Source: Salinisphaera sp. (GTDB lineage Bacteria; Pseudomonadota; Gammaproteobacteria; Nevskiales; Salinisphaeraceae). Taken from it: 46,798 nucleotides of DNA. The stretch is taken from assembly GCA_027858915.1 (NCBI GenBank), contig JAQIBT010000138.1:1-46798 (forward strand), written 5' to 3'. The notes under the pieces were generated by a model. That model searched no databases. It saw only the letters and a program-made list of their open reading frames with translations, and was not told the origin of the DNA. This document shows, one piece after another, positions 31,987-41,629 of this stretch. Within the stretch, counting starts at the first letter, position 1; every line of letters begins with the position of its first letter. Both the position numbers and the translations under genes were made by a program.

Positions 31987-34209
31987 TTAGTCGTCGGCCA
32001 CGGCGCTGTCGTGCAGATCGTCACCAGCCCAGCCGCTGACTGTCGAGCTCGGCGTGGGCAGCTGCGGCAGGCCGCTGTTGATCGGGCGCGGTGTCTCGGC
32101 CTGTGTAGCTGCCACCGGCGCGGGCGCCGGCGGCGCCCCATCGATCGAGACCGGTGGCGGCGCGACCGACGTCCACCAGTGATCGGAGGTGTGATAGCGC
32201 TCGCGCATGTGCTCAGCGATCTCGCTGATATCGCCCGGCATCTCGGCGGCGTCTTCGGGTTTGGGCAGCGGCATACGGATCTTGTGCAGTTGACCGCCCT
32301 CGAGCAGAGCAAATGCCTGACCCTTGGGCAGGGACACGACGTCGGCGGCCTCGATCATGGGCACCTGGACGGTGGAGACGCGATCGCCGCCCGACGAGGA
32401 AAAATCGGTGTCGGTGTCGACGTCGGAGTTATCCGACGACATCGAGACCAGCATGCGTTGATGCACCATGACCTTGCGCAGTTGGCGGGTCAGCAGCTCG
32501 GCCGTGGATTCCTCGCGCACGCGCAACATGATGATGTTGTTGAAATTGCCGATCACCTGGCGTGACTTCGCGGCGTTGCCCAGACGTGCCTCGATATCGG
32601 ACAGGGTCTGGGTGTAGGCAGTGACCTGGATACCGGCGCCGCCGCCCTTGTTGATCAGCGGAATGAACTCGTCCCCAATCAGTTCATTGAACTCGTCGCA
32701 GTGCAGGTTGATTGGCCGCTTCTGGTTCAACTTCGGGCCGGGCAGGCCGTCGTCGACGCCGCGCTTGTAGATTTCGCCGGCCACGGAAACCAGGTCCGCA
32801 AACATGGAATTGCCGACCGCCTGCGCGACCTCGAAGTCCGATAGCGCGTCCAAGCCAACGTAGACAATGCCTTGCTGACGAATGACCTGCATCCAGTCGA
32901 AGATCGGGCGCTCGTCGTCGATGTTCTGATAGTCCGGCGATAAAAGCTCGGCGGTCTGGCCAGTGGTGAGTTTTTCCAGCAGCGGCAGTAGCGAGGCCAC
33001 GATCTTGTCGAAATAGGTCTTGTCGTAGCGCACGGCGGATCGAAGGCCGGCCAATACGGGGTCACCGATCTTGTTGCGCTGCAGATACATCTCGATCGCG
33101 ACCACGCGATTGTCCCGGCCTTGCATGTTGCGCGGGATGGTCTTCGGGTTGAGCGCGTTCTCGATCTTGATGATCTGCGGCCAGGCGTTGTCATCGTGAC
33201 CGGGTAGGGCGTGTTGCGCGTACTCGATCATCAGCTCGTCGATCGAGACCACGTCGGCGAGGATCTGCTCGTAGCTCGGCCGCTGACCGAGCGCATGCCG
33301 GGCACGGGCCACGATATTGACGAACCGCCAGGCGAACTCCCGGAACGCCGCACTGTTGCCTTCCCCGGACAGCTGTCCGGACAGGCGCGTGGCAACCTCG
33401 GAGATGCGGCTGAAGCGCCCGACCGCGTTGTAGCGTGCGCTCAGCTCTGGATAACCCAGATGAAACACGCGAAACACATCGCCGCGGCCAGCGCGCTCGG
33501 CTTCGACGTACATGCGCATCATCAGATCGGCATCGCCCTTGGGGTCGATGACGATGGTGATATCGCCGCGCCGGATATCCTGGGTCACCAACACCTCGGC
33601 CAGGCGAGTCTTGCCGACACGCGTCGTGCCCTGGACCAGGGTATGCGCGACGCGCTCGGCCAGCGGCAGGTAGATATCCGTCTCGCGCCATTCGACGGCG
33701 TGCAGCGTCGGATCGCCGCCGACCGGGGGGCGCGGGCGCACCGGATTGATCGGTGAGTCCCAGCGCAGTGCATCCACCAGCCAGGGCATATGCCAGCGCT
33801 CCAGGGGGGCTTCGAGAGCGCGCGCGGCGCGAAACAACCGGCCCGGGCGCAGAGACGGCTGGGCCTCGGGCTGCTGCGCCTCGTACAGCCGGCGCGTATG
33901 CTGAACCTGCCAGCGAAAACCCTTGCCCAGCCACAGCGAGCGATGACTGACCGGGATCTGGCGGCTTGCCATGGCAAAGCGTGGCAGGCGCTTCATGTTG
34001 CGGCGATAGCGCAATACCCGCCAGGCCTGGTTTGACCGCATGAGGCCGAACGCGATAAACGCCCCGGCCATGCCGTAGCCGATACTCGGTGCCAGCGCCA
34101 GCATCCAGGGCGCCGTGACACAGACCACCGCACAGGCCGCGCACGCGGCCACCGTATAAACCTCGACGGCCGGCCGCAGCAGGGACTCGATCGGATGGCC
34201 GGTGGCCAT
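31987..34209 (-). CDS. traD: TraD/VirD4-type coupling protein
   Basis: 740 residues from ATG 34209 (MATGHPIESLL). Two N-terminal membrane helices (about 25-60), Walker A (QGTTRVGKTRLAEV, near residue 194) and later NLHCDEFNELIGDEF (Walker B region), as in TIGR03743 SXT-type TraD. It is the ATPase that brings the relaxase-DNA complex to the mating channel. The frame is open to 34299, but that part overlaps the neighbouring gene. Confidence 0.93.
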   Translation of the reverse strand: MATGHPIESLLRPAVEVYTVAACAACAVVCVTAPWMLALAPSIGYGMAGAFIAFGLMRSNQAWRVLRYRRNMKRLPRFAMASRQIPVSHRSLWLGKGFRWQVQHTRRLYEAQQPEAQPSLRPGRLFRAARALEAPLERWHMPWLVDALRWDSPINPVRPRPPVGGDPTLHAVEWRETDIYLPLAERVAHTLVQGTTRVGKTRLAEVLVTQDIRRGDITIVIDPKGDADLMMRMYVEAERAGRGDVFRVFHLGYPELSARYNAVGRFSRISEVATRLSGQLSGEGNSAAFREFAWRFVNIVARARHALGQRPSYEQILADVVSIDELMIEYAQHALPGHDDNAWPQIIKIENALNPKTIPRNMQGRDNRVVAIEMYLQRNKIGDPVLAGLRSAVRYDKTYFDKIVASLLPLLEKLTTGQTAELLSPDYQNIDDERPIFDWMQVIRQQGIVYVGLDALSDFEVAQAVGNSMFADLVSVAGEIYKRGVDDGLPGPKLNQKRPINLHCDEFNELIGDEFIPLINKGGGAGIQVTAYTQTLSDIEARLGNAAKSRQVIGNFNNIIMLRVREESTAELLTRQLRKVMVHQRMLVSMSSDNSDVDTDTDFSSSGGDRVSTVQVPMIEAADVVSLPKGQAFALLEGGQLHKIRMPLPKPEDAAEMPGDISEIAEHMRERYHTSDHWWTSVAPPPVSIDGAPPAPAPVAATQAETPRPINSGLPQLPTPSSTVSGWAGDDLHDSAVADD

Positions 34210-34243
34210 TACGCGCGATCCCGGCAAAAAACCGGTGGCCGAC

Positions 34244-34867
34244 TCATGCGCGCGCCGAGACCTGCTGGGCCTTGCGGAACAGCACCACCGCTTTGGCAAT
34301 GGGCTTGAGCCATTGCTCGCGATCGAGGGCTACGATCAGCGCGTTGTAGTGATTCTCGCCCTGATACCGATAGCAGTCGTCGCCGTTGAATCGTGCCCCC
34401 TGGCGACAGGAGGTTGCCAGGGCATGCGTAAGATCGCCGTGATCGGTGAGGTGATCTTCGAGGTGATCGAGCAGGGCGAAGATGTTGCGATCGATGAGTT
34501 CGGTCAGGCCGAGTGAGCCGGGCGTATTGTCCGGATCGAATTCGAAATGCCCGGGTTGCGCCATGCGCGCGCCCAAGCGCACGAGCTGCGCCCAGGCATC
34601 CGGCGGCAAATTTTGCTCGGCGTAGAGCAACGTCAAGATATGCAGGCTGTCCAGATCATAGTCCTCGACGCAGTAGTCGTCCTTGTAGATCGCGCTCTCC
34701 GTGCGATCCGAGAAGCCGAGCGACTGATTGGCCATATCCCACAGACGAAACACGCGCGCCACGAAGATCAGGCGACCATCGCGATCGTCTACCAGCGAAC
34801 GCGAAAGCCGCGGCGGCATCAGTTCGTCGAAAGCCGATTCGGGTAGCTTGAAGGCGTGGTGCGGCAT
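34244..34867 (-). CDS. Conserved-looking ICE protein of unknown function
   Basis: 207 residues, soluble, with no signal peptide or membrane helix; acidic with several Asp-rich stretches (YKDDYCVEDYDLDSL, HLEDHLTDHGDLTHAL). I do not recognise the family. It sits between the TIGR03765 and traD genes. The ATG at 34867 has an ordinary spacing. Its cytoplasmic nature sets it apart from its exported neighbours, so it could be an accessory regulator or chaperone. Confidence 0.65.
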   Translation of the reverse strand: MPHHAFKLPESAFDELMPPRLSRSLVDDRDGRLIFVARVFRLWDMANQSLGFSDRTESAIYKDDYCVEDYDLDSLHILTLLYAEQNLPPDAWAQLVRLGARMAQPGHFEFDPDNTPGSLGLTELIDRNIFALLDHLEDHLTDHGDLTHALATSCRQGARFNGDDCYRYQGENHYNALIVALDREQWLKPIAKAVVLFRKAQQVSARA

Positions 34868-34948
34868 GGCAGGGGGTCCGTTGTGCTTGCGTGGGTAAGG
34901 ACAGAGGTCTTCAGGATTGAGTGGATTGTTCCAGCGCCAGGGCCTGTG

Positions 34949-35479
34949 TCATTGCTGGAGTCCGCGCGGTGTAATGAGCACCGGGTAATGGGCAAGTCCC
35001 AGGCGTTTTGCGATGTCATCGCCGGTCACCGGCCGCAGGATCAGGCCGTCGCCGAGCGCCCGCAGATGCCTGAGCTGGGCGGCTGTATTCACTTTCACCA
35101 CCAGACCCACGGCGTGCAGCTGGCGCAGCCGCGGCCCGCGCTGTTGCAGCCAGCGCTGCGACAGGTCGCCGTCGCCGATCAAGAAAAACGGCGTGGTCGC
35201 CGGCGGCAGGTGGATGGCGCGGGACGCCACGCGTCCTGGTGTCAGTCGCTTCGAATGCACCGGCAGCATATCGGCCTCGGTCACGGGCCGATGCGCACTC
35301 GCTTCGGCCTGCGCGTGATACCCGTTCTGCTCGCTGACGTCGGCGTCTTTGATCGCGACGTAGTAAGGCGTGGCCGACTGGCCACCGTCATCGGCGACCA
35401 CCGTCAGCTTCGCCTGAGCCGTGCCGGCGATGGCCAGCGCGAGCGAAAGCGTCAGCGCGACGCCCTTAATCCAGGCCAT
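34949..35479 (-). CDS. ICE exported protein, PFL_4695 family
   Basis: 176 residues with a signal peptide ending TAQA and the TIGR03765 blocks LTPGRVASRAI, TPFFLIGDGDLSQRWLQQR, HAVGLVVKVNT and GLAHYPVLITPRGL. It is a standard member of this ICE group; the molecular role is unknown. The start overlaps the transglycosylase gene by 14 bases. Confidence 0.85.
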   Translation of the reverse strand: MAWIKGVALTLSLALAIAGTAQAKLTVVADDGGQSATPYYVAIKDADVSEQNGYHAQAEASAHRPVTEADMLPVHSKRLTPGRVASRAIHLPPATTPFFLIGDGDLSQRWLQQRGPRLRQLHAVGLVVKVNTAAQLRHLRALGDGLILRPVTGDDIAKRLGLAHYPVLITPRGLQQ

Positions 35480-36221
35480 GCGGATCCTCCGCCTGGGGAT
35501 TGATCCAGGTCACCTGCTGCGCGCGCACGTGCGTTGTGTGCGAACGCGCGCCGGCAGCTGACGCCATCGCGCCATGGGGCGGCGTACTGGCGCCGGTCGA
35601 CGAGTGCTCGTCGGTCGCCAGACGCACGCCGGCATCGACCTGACGCAGTTGGACCTTGAACGCCCGCCGGTAACGCGCCGCGGGCGCGCCGCCGGCCGGG
35701 TGGTGATAGCAGCCGGCCGCGGCGATCCAACTGCCCGAATGATGCAAATGACAGCGGGCCAGTACGGCGGCGGCGGCGTCGAGATTGGCGTAGGGGTCGA
35801 GCGCGGCACACGGCCGGGCAAAGCGGCCACCCGGGCCAAACAGGCCCTGCTGCCAGTGCACATTGAGCTGACCCAATCCGACGTCGACAATCGGTGTCCG
35901 GTTCAGTGCGGCGTGCAGTGCGCTGCACGCCGCGGCGCGGCTGACATAGCGCACGCCGCGGCCGTCGATATCCAGTGTCCACGGCCAGGGGCGGCGCCCG
36001 TAGGCCAGAGGCGCAGCCGATTCGGTCAGCGACAGGGCATAGAGCATCGCGGGCGGCACGCCGTGCGTATTCGCCGCGCTCCGATAGGCGGGCGGTACCG
36101 GCTGGACCGGCGGTCGATTCTGGGCATCAGCCAGCGCTGCAACACACACCAGCAGCCACAGGAGGTAGCGCCACCGCGGTCGCCGGTTCAACGCCTGGCA
36201 GAGACTCAACACCACCACCAC
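35466..36221 (-). CDS. Lytic transglycosylase of the transfer region
   Basis: About 251 residues starting at one of a run of GTG codons (36221-36212), directly after the TIGR03759 stop. A signal sequence is followed by an SLT domain: the catalytic Glu of MLYALSLTESA, VGLGQLNVHWQ and ARCHLHHSGSWIAAAGCYHHPAG. It would open peptidoglycan for the secretion channel. A longer frame to 36452 overlaps the neighbouring gene and is rejected. Confidence 0.85.
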   Translation of the reverse strand: MVVVLSLCQALNRRPRWRYLLWLLVCVAALADAQNRPPVQPVPPAYRSAANTHGVPPAMLYALSLTESAAPLAYGRRPWPWTLDIDGRGVRYVSRAAACSALHAALNRTPIVDVGLGQLNVHWQQGLFGPGGRFARPCAALDPYANLDAAAAVLARCHLHHSGSWIAAAGCYHHPAGGAPAARYRRAFKVQLRQVDAGVRLATDEHSSTGASTPPHGAMASAAGARSHTTHVRAQQVTWINPQAEDPHGLD

Positions 36222-36223
36222 GA

Positions 36224-36970
36224 CTAGCGCGTGATGACCTGGGGCAAGGTCTGCCCCTGGAGCGCCTTTACCGTCTCGCCCGGCGCATGGTTGAGCGTAA
36301 TCTCGCCGTCTTGTACCGACTTCGGCTTGATGCCCACGCGCTGCGCCCAGGCGCGGATCGCCTGATCGTTGCCGGCCGCATCGACCACGAAGATATCCAT
36401 CGGTGTATTCGAAGCGGCCAGATCCTTGACCGTCGAAACACAGGCCGGGCACCCGTGGGCGTCCACGAATACGGCCCTGCGTTGACGATCCAGGCCCAGC
36501 TGCTCGGCATCCCGCCGACTCGCGGCCAATGCCTGGGTGATATGCGCCGTCTGGATCGGCTTCTCGTTCGGGTAGAGCTGCTTCCAGGCCGCGTCATAAG
36601 CCTTCTGGAAGGCCAGCACACGCTGTATGCGCTCATGTTCCAGGCGTGCCAGTTTGCGCGCGTAGCGCGCACGCCCGGCATCGCTGCGTGCCCGAATGCC
36701 CAGTTCCGTGATGGGATCCAGCTTCTGCGATCGATAACCGTCGATGCCGCGCAATAGCTTCTTGTATCGATCCCACTCGTTGACCGACAGATGCCACTGG
36801 CGGGCCTGGGCAATCGCGGTCTGTTGCACCTGCGTCGATTGGTTCTGGGTGGTTCGATGCTGGGTCGATCGTGTGTCCTGTGCCCAGGCCGGCAGCGCCA
36901 GGCTCAACAGGAACAGCATCGCCGTCAGGCTGGCCTGAAGCTGTGATTGTGGGCGACAACGCACGCTCAA
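36224..36970 (-). CDS. ICE exported protein, PFL_4693 family
   Basis: 248 residues with a signal peptide (to PAWAQ) and TIGR03759 features: WDRYKKLLRGIDG, LDPITELGIRARSDA and ERIQRVLAFQKAYDAAWKQLYP. A C-terminal thioredoxin-like region has HGCPACVSTVKDL (C-P-A-C), suggesting redox activity in the periplasm. ATGA overlap with the lipoprotein gene. Confidence 0.86.
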   Translation of the reverse strand: MSVRCRPQSQLQASLTAMLFLLSLALPAWAQDTRSTQHRTTQNQSTQVQQTAIAQARQWHLSVNEWDRYKKLLRGIDGYRSQKLDPITELGIRARSDAGRARYARKLARLEHERIQRVLAFQKAYDAAWKQLYPNEKPIQTAHITQALAASRRDAEQLGLDRQRRAVFVDAHGCPACVSTVKDLAASNTPMDIFVVDAAGNDQAIRAWAQRVGIKPKSVQDGEITLNHAPGETVKALQGQTLPQVITR

Positions 36971-38166
36971 CGATCCGCTGGCAGCGCGACCGAAACGGCC
37001 TGGCCGCCGGCGGCAAAGATCACGGTGCCTCGGTCTTCATGAATGCCGGTCAGCTGCCAACCGGCAAAGTGCTGGCGCGGCGATAGCCAGGTGATCTGGC
37101 CCGAATGGATGGCGCCTTCTGGGGCCACGCCCAGATACTGATGCGCGCCGCGCTGTTCCACGCCGACGATCTCGAACGGTGTCGATAACACGGGCGGGGT
37201 CTTCGCCTGGGATGGTGCGTGTCCCGCCGGGGCGTGATGCGTGTGATCGGCCGCGTGTCGATGGCTGTGGCGGGCCCGACGGGGCTTCACGGCTGCGATT
37301 CGCAACGGCAGTCCGGTCTTGGCATGGACCGTCTTCTGGCGGTGCTCTGCCAGCGGACAGGTGCCATAGCGACCGACGTAAAGCCGACTGGACGTCACAA
37401 ACCAGTCGTGCAGCGCGGCTTTCTTGACCGCTGCCCGGGCCTGGTCCAGTCCCGTGCTTTGACTCTGCTGAAAAAAGACGTCGAACTGATCGGTCGCGGT
37501 GTGTGGTGGGCAATGGGCCGGCGGTTGTTGCTTCGGTATCGCGCCGCCCGTTTCCGCCTGGGTCGACTGGCCGGGGACCTCACCAGCCGACGGGTCAGAA
37601 CTCTGTGCGTCTACTTTACGAACGACATCGGCCGGATCGCCGCCGTGCGCGTCCGCCGCGGCTGGCGTCGCCGCGGCGGTCTGGCTCTTATCCGATGATT
37701 TACCGGGATCAGCCGATGTCGAAGACGTCGGATGCCGATTATCGGACGGCGGCGCACTGCCTTGCGCATCGGCAGGCGCCGGATGGGCCGTCTTCGACGT
37801 GGCGTCCGACTGCGCGGTCAATTTCTTGAACGCCGACGGCGGCGGCAGGCGGCGCAGGCGTGTACGCAGTCGGTCGACGGTCTGTTCCAACTGGTCGATA
37901 CGCTTTGCCTGCTGGGCGAAACGCTGATCGGCTTGCCTTTGCTGTTTCCGCAGTGCCTGGCGCAGCGACTTGATCTGATCGGCCAGAGACGGCTGCGGTG
38001 GCTGCGCCTGGTCGAGCGGCAAAGGCGGCGCGTTGTCAGCGCTCGCCGCATCGGTGCCCGCGCTCTGGGCGGCCGATGCGGACTGCGAATCGCCACAGCC
38101 GCTGACCGGCAACGCCGCGGCGGCAATCAACAATGCGATCGGAAGATATCGGTTATGCACGGGCAT
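36967..38166 (-). CDS. Coiled-coil lipoprotein of the transfer region
   Basis: 399 residues. A lipobox LPVSGCGDS (Cys about 24) is followed by a low-complexity Ala/Ser/Gln linker, a coiled coil (about 60-105, LRQALRKQQRQADQRFAQQ), a long disordered region rich in Ser/Pro/Asp, and a C-terminal beta domain (IHSGQITWLSPRQHFAGWQ, GTVIFAAGGQAVSVALP) that resembles pilus-system PilP-like domains. I know no firm family name. It overlaps pilL by 14 bases and TIGR03759 by 4, so it is part of the operon. Confidence 0.68.
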   Translation of the reverse strand: MPVHNRYLPIALLIAAAALPVSGCGDSQSASAAQSAGTDAASADNAPPLPLDQAQPPQPSLADQIKSLRQALRKQQRQADQRFAQQAKRIDQLEQTVDRLRTRLRRLPPPSAFKKLTAQSDATSKTAHPAPADAQGSAPPSDNRHPTSSTSADPGKSSDKSQTAAATPAAADAHGGDPADVVRKVDAQSSDPSAGEVPGQSTQAETGGAIPKQQPPAHCPPHTATDQFDVFFQQSQSTGLDQARAAVKKAALHDWFVTSSRLYVGRYGTCPLAEHRQKTVHAKTGLPLRIAAVKPRRARHSHRHAADHTHHAPAGHAPSQAKTPPVLSTPFEIVGVEQRGAHQYLGVAPEGAIHSGQITWLSPRQHFAGWQLTGIHEDRGTVIFAAGGQAVSVALPADR

Positions 38167-38770
38167 CTCCCGTGCTGGTGGCCTCGGAGGAATCAGCGCC
38201 GGTGGCAGCGTCCTGACGTGGCGCGAAACACACTCTGCGGTCGGTGAAATCGACGTTCAGCCGCCACGCCGGGCCGGCCAGCACCTGTAGCGCCGTGCCC
38301 AATGTGGTGGGCCCGAGCTGACGGTGGACCGCGGGCAACGGCTGCGCAAACAACGTACGCCCGCTCTCGCTGTCCTGTGCGCAAAGACTCAGGCCCGTGT
38401 GCTGAAGGACGTTCTCGAGCCCGCCGGCGACCGAGATGTTCATCGATTGCGGCAGATCGATGGTGACCGTCTGTGCCAGCAGATTTCGTTGCCCGGCCGC
38501 CGGCGTCATCGTGACGAGCTGATAGCGACCGGTACGCAGTACCTGCGTGGGCGTCTTCTTGCTGCCAGGCGCGTAGATATCCGGTTCGACCGACTGACGA
38601 TCGGCGGGCAATGCGAACGATGAAGAAGCCGACTGTGCCGTGGTTCGATCCGAGGGATGGGGGATGACACCGGATCGGGGGGTGGCACAGCCGGCTAAAA
38701 TCAGCGCCAGTCCACCCGCTAGAGCGGTCTGGCGCGCTGTCTGCGCGAGTTCAACAAAAGTGCAGTCCAT
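38153..38770 (-). CDS. pilL: PilL-like ICE lipoprotein, TIGR03748
   Basis: 205 residues with a lipobox LILAGCATP (Cys28), then TGRYQLVTMTP and PLPAVHRQLGPTTLGTALQVLAGPAW, the PilL N-terminal domain signature of ICEs. It probably forms part of an outer-membrane structure for the conjugative pilus. It is the first transfer gene after topB, separated by 133 bases where a promoter could lie. Confidence 0.87.
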   Translation of the reverse strand: MDCTFVELAQTARQTALAGGLALILAGCATPRSGVIPHPSDRTTAQSASSSFALPADRQSVEPDIYAPGSKKTPTQVLRTGRYQLVTMTPAAGQRNLLAQTVTIDLPQSMNISVAGGLENVLQHTGLSLCAQDSESGRTLFAQPLPAVHRQLGPTTLGTALQVLAGPAWRLNVDFTDRRVCFAPRQDAATGADSSEATSTGDARA

Positions 38771-38903
38771 CCGTTGCGTGCCTCACTCGTGATTCCACGG
38801 TCAAGGTGAGACAGGCACTGTCGCCCTACAACAGAAAATGCCGACGAGCGCGCGTGGAATTTTTCACGCAGACGCGGTTAAGAGCGGGTCATCTGGCTGC
38901 GGC

Positions 38904-40892
38904 CTACTTGCCCCAGCCCTTGCCGCCGATCTGCACCGTGGCCGTGCAGTCGGGATACCCGGTACATCCCCAGAACGGGCCGTGCTGGCTCGTGCGTTTG
39001 CGCATGGGCTTGCCACAGTCGGGACAGGACTTGGCCGGCTTGGGCGCCGGCAGACCGGACAGATTCAGGCCGTTGGAGCGCACCTGGTCGAGCGCGGCCG
39101 TGACCCAGCGTGTCTGTCGTCCAACGAAATCATCCAGGCTCATTCGACCCGAACTGATGTCGTCCAGGGCCTGTTCCCACAGGGCGGTCGTGTCCGGGTT
39201 GGTGATCGCTGCCGGCAGCACCGCGATCAGCGCACATCCGGCTTCGGTCGCGACCAGCGTCTTCTTTTTCTTGGCCAGAAAACCACGATCGATCAATGTC
39301 TTGATGATGCCGGCGCGGGTGGCTTCGGTGCCCAGCCCGGCGGTGTCTTTCATGATCTTTTTCAGCCGTTCATCGGTGACCCGTGACGCGACGTTTTTCA
39401 TCGCCGCAATCAGCGTGCCCGCGGTGTAATGCGCCGGCGGGCGGGTCTGCTTGGCCCGGATCTCGGTGGCGGTAACCGGGCAGGGATCGCCCTCGTTCAC
39501 CTTGGGCAGACTTGCGTTGTCGCCGGATTGTCTACTGTCAGTGGCGTCCTCGTCACGCTCGAGTGCTTTCCAGCCGTCGACAATGACCACCTTGCCAGTG
39601 GCCCGGAACGCCGCGTCCGCGATGTCGATCGCCAGGACTGTCTTGTCGGCTTCGTGATCGGGATAGAACTGCGCCAGATACCGCGTGCAAATCATCGCAT
39701 AGAGACGCCGCTCGGCTGCACCCATTCGCGCCATGCCGCAAGGCTTGCCGGTCGGAATGATGGCGTGGTGCGCCGTGATCCTAGCGTCGTTCCAAGCCTT
39801 GGACTGGCGCGATCGGTCGGCGGCGTCGACGGCGGCCACGAAACCCGGATCCGATCGGGCGATGGTATCGAGGACCGCATCGGCCTCGCCGAGCATGCTG
39901 GTCGGCAGATAGCGGCAGTCGGTTCGTGGGTAGGTCACCGCCTTGTGCGTCTCGTAAAGCGACTGGACCGTGTCCAGGACGGCCTGTGCTCCCATATCCC
40001 CCGCCCGACTGGCGTCCTGTTGCAGCGTGCCGAGATCATAGGGCAAGGGCGGCGCGACGCGCTCACGCGTCGTCATGGCGGCAGTAATCCGTGCGGTGGA
40101 GCCGTCGATCTGCTGCGCCACGCGCCGAGCCGTATGTTCGTCGAGACAGCGGCCCTTGTCGTCAGTGACGTTCGCCGGCGGTTGCCACTGTGCATCGAAC
40201 CGATCGCCGGCTTCGGTGGCCAGCGGTGCAACCAGATCCCAATAGGGGACCGGCTTGAACGATTCGATCTCGTGATCACGGTCGACGACGAGCCGCAGGG
40301 TCGGTGTCTGGACTCGCCCGACCGGCAACAGGCGGTCATAGCCTTGGGTGCGCGCGACCACGGTATAGGCGCGCGTCAGGTTCATGCCGACCAGCCAGTC
40401 CGCGCGGGCGCGACCCAGGCCGGCGTGATAGAGCGGTTCGGTCTCAATACCGGGTTTCAAATTATCGAGCGCTTGCCGGATGCTGACGTCGTCGAGCGCC
40501 GACAACCACAGCCGCGAGATCTGCCCCTGATACCGGCAACGGTCCAGAATCTCGCGGGCGATGGTTTCGCCTTCGCGATCGGCATCGGTGGAGACGACGA
40601 CATGCCAGGCTTTACCAACTAGTTGCGTGATCGCCTTGTACTGCGCCTTGACCTTCGGGCGGACATCGAGCCGCCATTGGTCCGGAATGATGGGCAGAGT
40701 CTCCAAGGTCCATTTCTTGTATTCCTCGCCATAGCGATCGGGCGACGCCATCTCGAGCAGGTGGCCGAAGCACCACGTCACCGTCACGTCGCTGCCGGAC
40801 AGGTAGTGCTTGGTCTTGTTCGTCGCGCCGAGGATTCGGGCGATATCGCGCGCCTGAGACGGCTTTTCGCAGAGATAGACGATGCCAGCCAT
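38904..40892 (-). CDS. topB: DNA topoisomerase III (TopB)
   Basis: 662 residues, type IA. The Toprim domain is at the start (VYLCEKPSQARDIARI, STDADREGETIARE). GRVQTPTLRLVVDRD and the active-site Tyr in TYPRTDCRYLP (about residue 320) follow, with a C-terminal zinc ribbon (CPDCGKPMRKR, GPFWGCTGYPDC). ICE-borne TopB relaxes and decatenates single-stranded intermediates during transfer. The usual upstream neighbour ssb is not here; the CBASS region lies there instead. Confidence 0.95.
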   Translation of the reverse strand: MAGIVYLCEKPSQARDIARILGATNKTKHYLSGSDVTVTWCFGHLLEMASPDRYGEEYKKWTLETLPIIPDQWRLDVRPKVKAQYKAITQLVGKAWHVVVSTDADREGETIAREILDRCRYQGQISRLWLSALDDVSIRQALDNLKPGIETEPLYHAGLGRARADWLVGMNLTRAYTVVARTQGYDRLLPVGRVQTPTLRLVVDRDHEIESFKPVPYWDLVAPLATEAGDRFDAQWQPPANVTDDKGRCLDEHTARRVAQQIDGSTARITAAMTTRERVAPPLPYDLGTLQQDASRAGDMGAQAVLDTVQSLYETHKAVTYPRTDCRYLPTSMLGEADAVLDTIARSDPGFVAAVDAADRSRQSKAWNDARITAHHAIIPTGKPCGMARMGAAERRLYAMICTRYLAQFYPDHEADKTVLAIDIADAAFRATGKVVIVDGWKALERDEDATDSRQSGDNASLPKVNEGDPCPVTATEIRAKQTRPPAHYTAGTLIAAMKNVASRVTDERLKKIMKDTAGLGTEATRAGIIKTLIDRGFLAKKKKTLVATEAGCALIAVLPAAITNPDTTALWEQALDDISSGRMSLDDFVGRQTRWVTAALDQVRSNGLNLSGLPAPKPAKSCPDCGKPMRKRTSQHGPFWGCTGYPDCTATVQIGGKGWGK

Positions 40893-41629
40893 GGCTCTGC
40901 CCGGTGTGGGTTACGCCGACAGAATTGCAGGTGGGGCGTCCCTATAGCGGAAAAATAAAAGCGTCCGATAGTCCAATTTCACGAGCAACAATACGAAGAA
41001 CAGAGGAAGCGATGATGTAGCGTCACATTCGCGATAAGAGACAGCGCGGTACGCACAAGATCGCGACGTTAAGAAAGGATGCAGACGACCGTGTCCTTCG
41101 TATCGTCAAGGTGGGTACACTGTGGCCACCTGCACGCTGGAGGTGCCGCTGCGATATCCCAATAGATATCGGCGACATCGTGCACGCCGTCACTCGAACA
41201 CTGACGTGCGTTAAAGTAATTCTGCCAGTCGAAGACGTGATCCGCGCTTAGGCGGCAAGTGTTGCGTTCAAGCCCACGCTGCAACTTCTGCTGTCGGCCC
41301 AGGCTGTGTGAAAACGCAAAACAGGGCTGTTTTAGAGGGTCCTTTGACCCTTGCCCACCATGAGATCGTTGCTTAGACGCGCGCACAGAGGGTCGGTTTC
41401 CGGCTAAGGCGGGATCGAGATGAGTTTTCACACAGCTTGGGCCATAAGCGGACCTTGAATCAAGCACTTGGTTAGCTCGCTTAAGCTCTAGATTCGGACG
41501 CTATTAAAAATCGGGGAATGGGCGGATGTTCGGGGGTCAAAGTTGAACGGCCGCGATTGGGCACTAAGCGCGGAGCGCAGCCCGCGGACCCGAGGGCGGC
41601 ATGCCTGGATGTATCACTTTGATACGCAG
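40893..41629. other. Gap between topB and CBASS with a gene fragment
   Basis: The minus strand from about 41295 to 41069 reads SADHVFDWQNYFNARQC...VADIYWDIAAAPP...TKDTVVCILS, then stops. It looks like the C-terminal end of a real protein, not recognised, cut off by the MITE-like element at 41296. No other gene is supported. The region is visibly less GC-rich than the transfer operon. Confidence 0.4.
41296..41443. mobile_element. Second MITE-like element, 148 bp
   Basis: GGCCCAGGCTGTGTGAAAAC (41296-41315) is matched by its reverse complement at 41424-41443, 19 of 20 bases. The core has no coding potential. TGTGTGAAAAC-type ends are common in insertion sequences; the parent transposase is not identified here, and the transposase at 45543 cannot be linked since its own ends are not in view. 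It seems to interrupt an unknown gene. Confidence 0.65.

Noticed and set aside
41069-41467. A complete 132-residue gene
   Set aside because: Its first half lies inside the MITE-like element, so only the C-terminal part can be original coding sequence.
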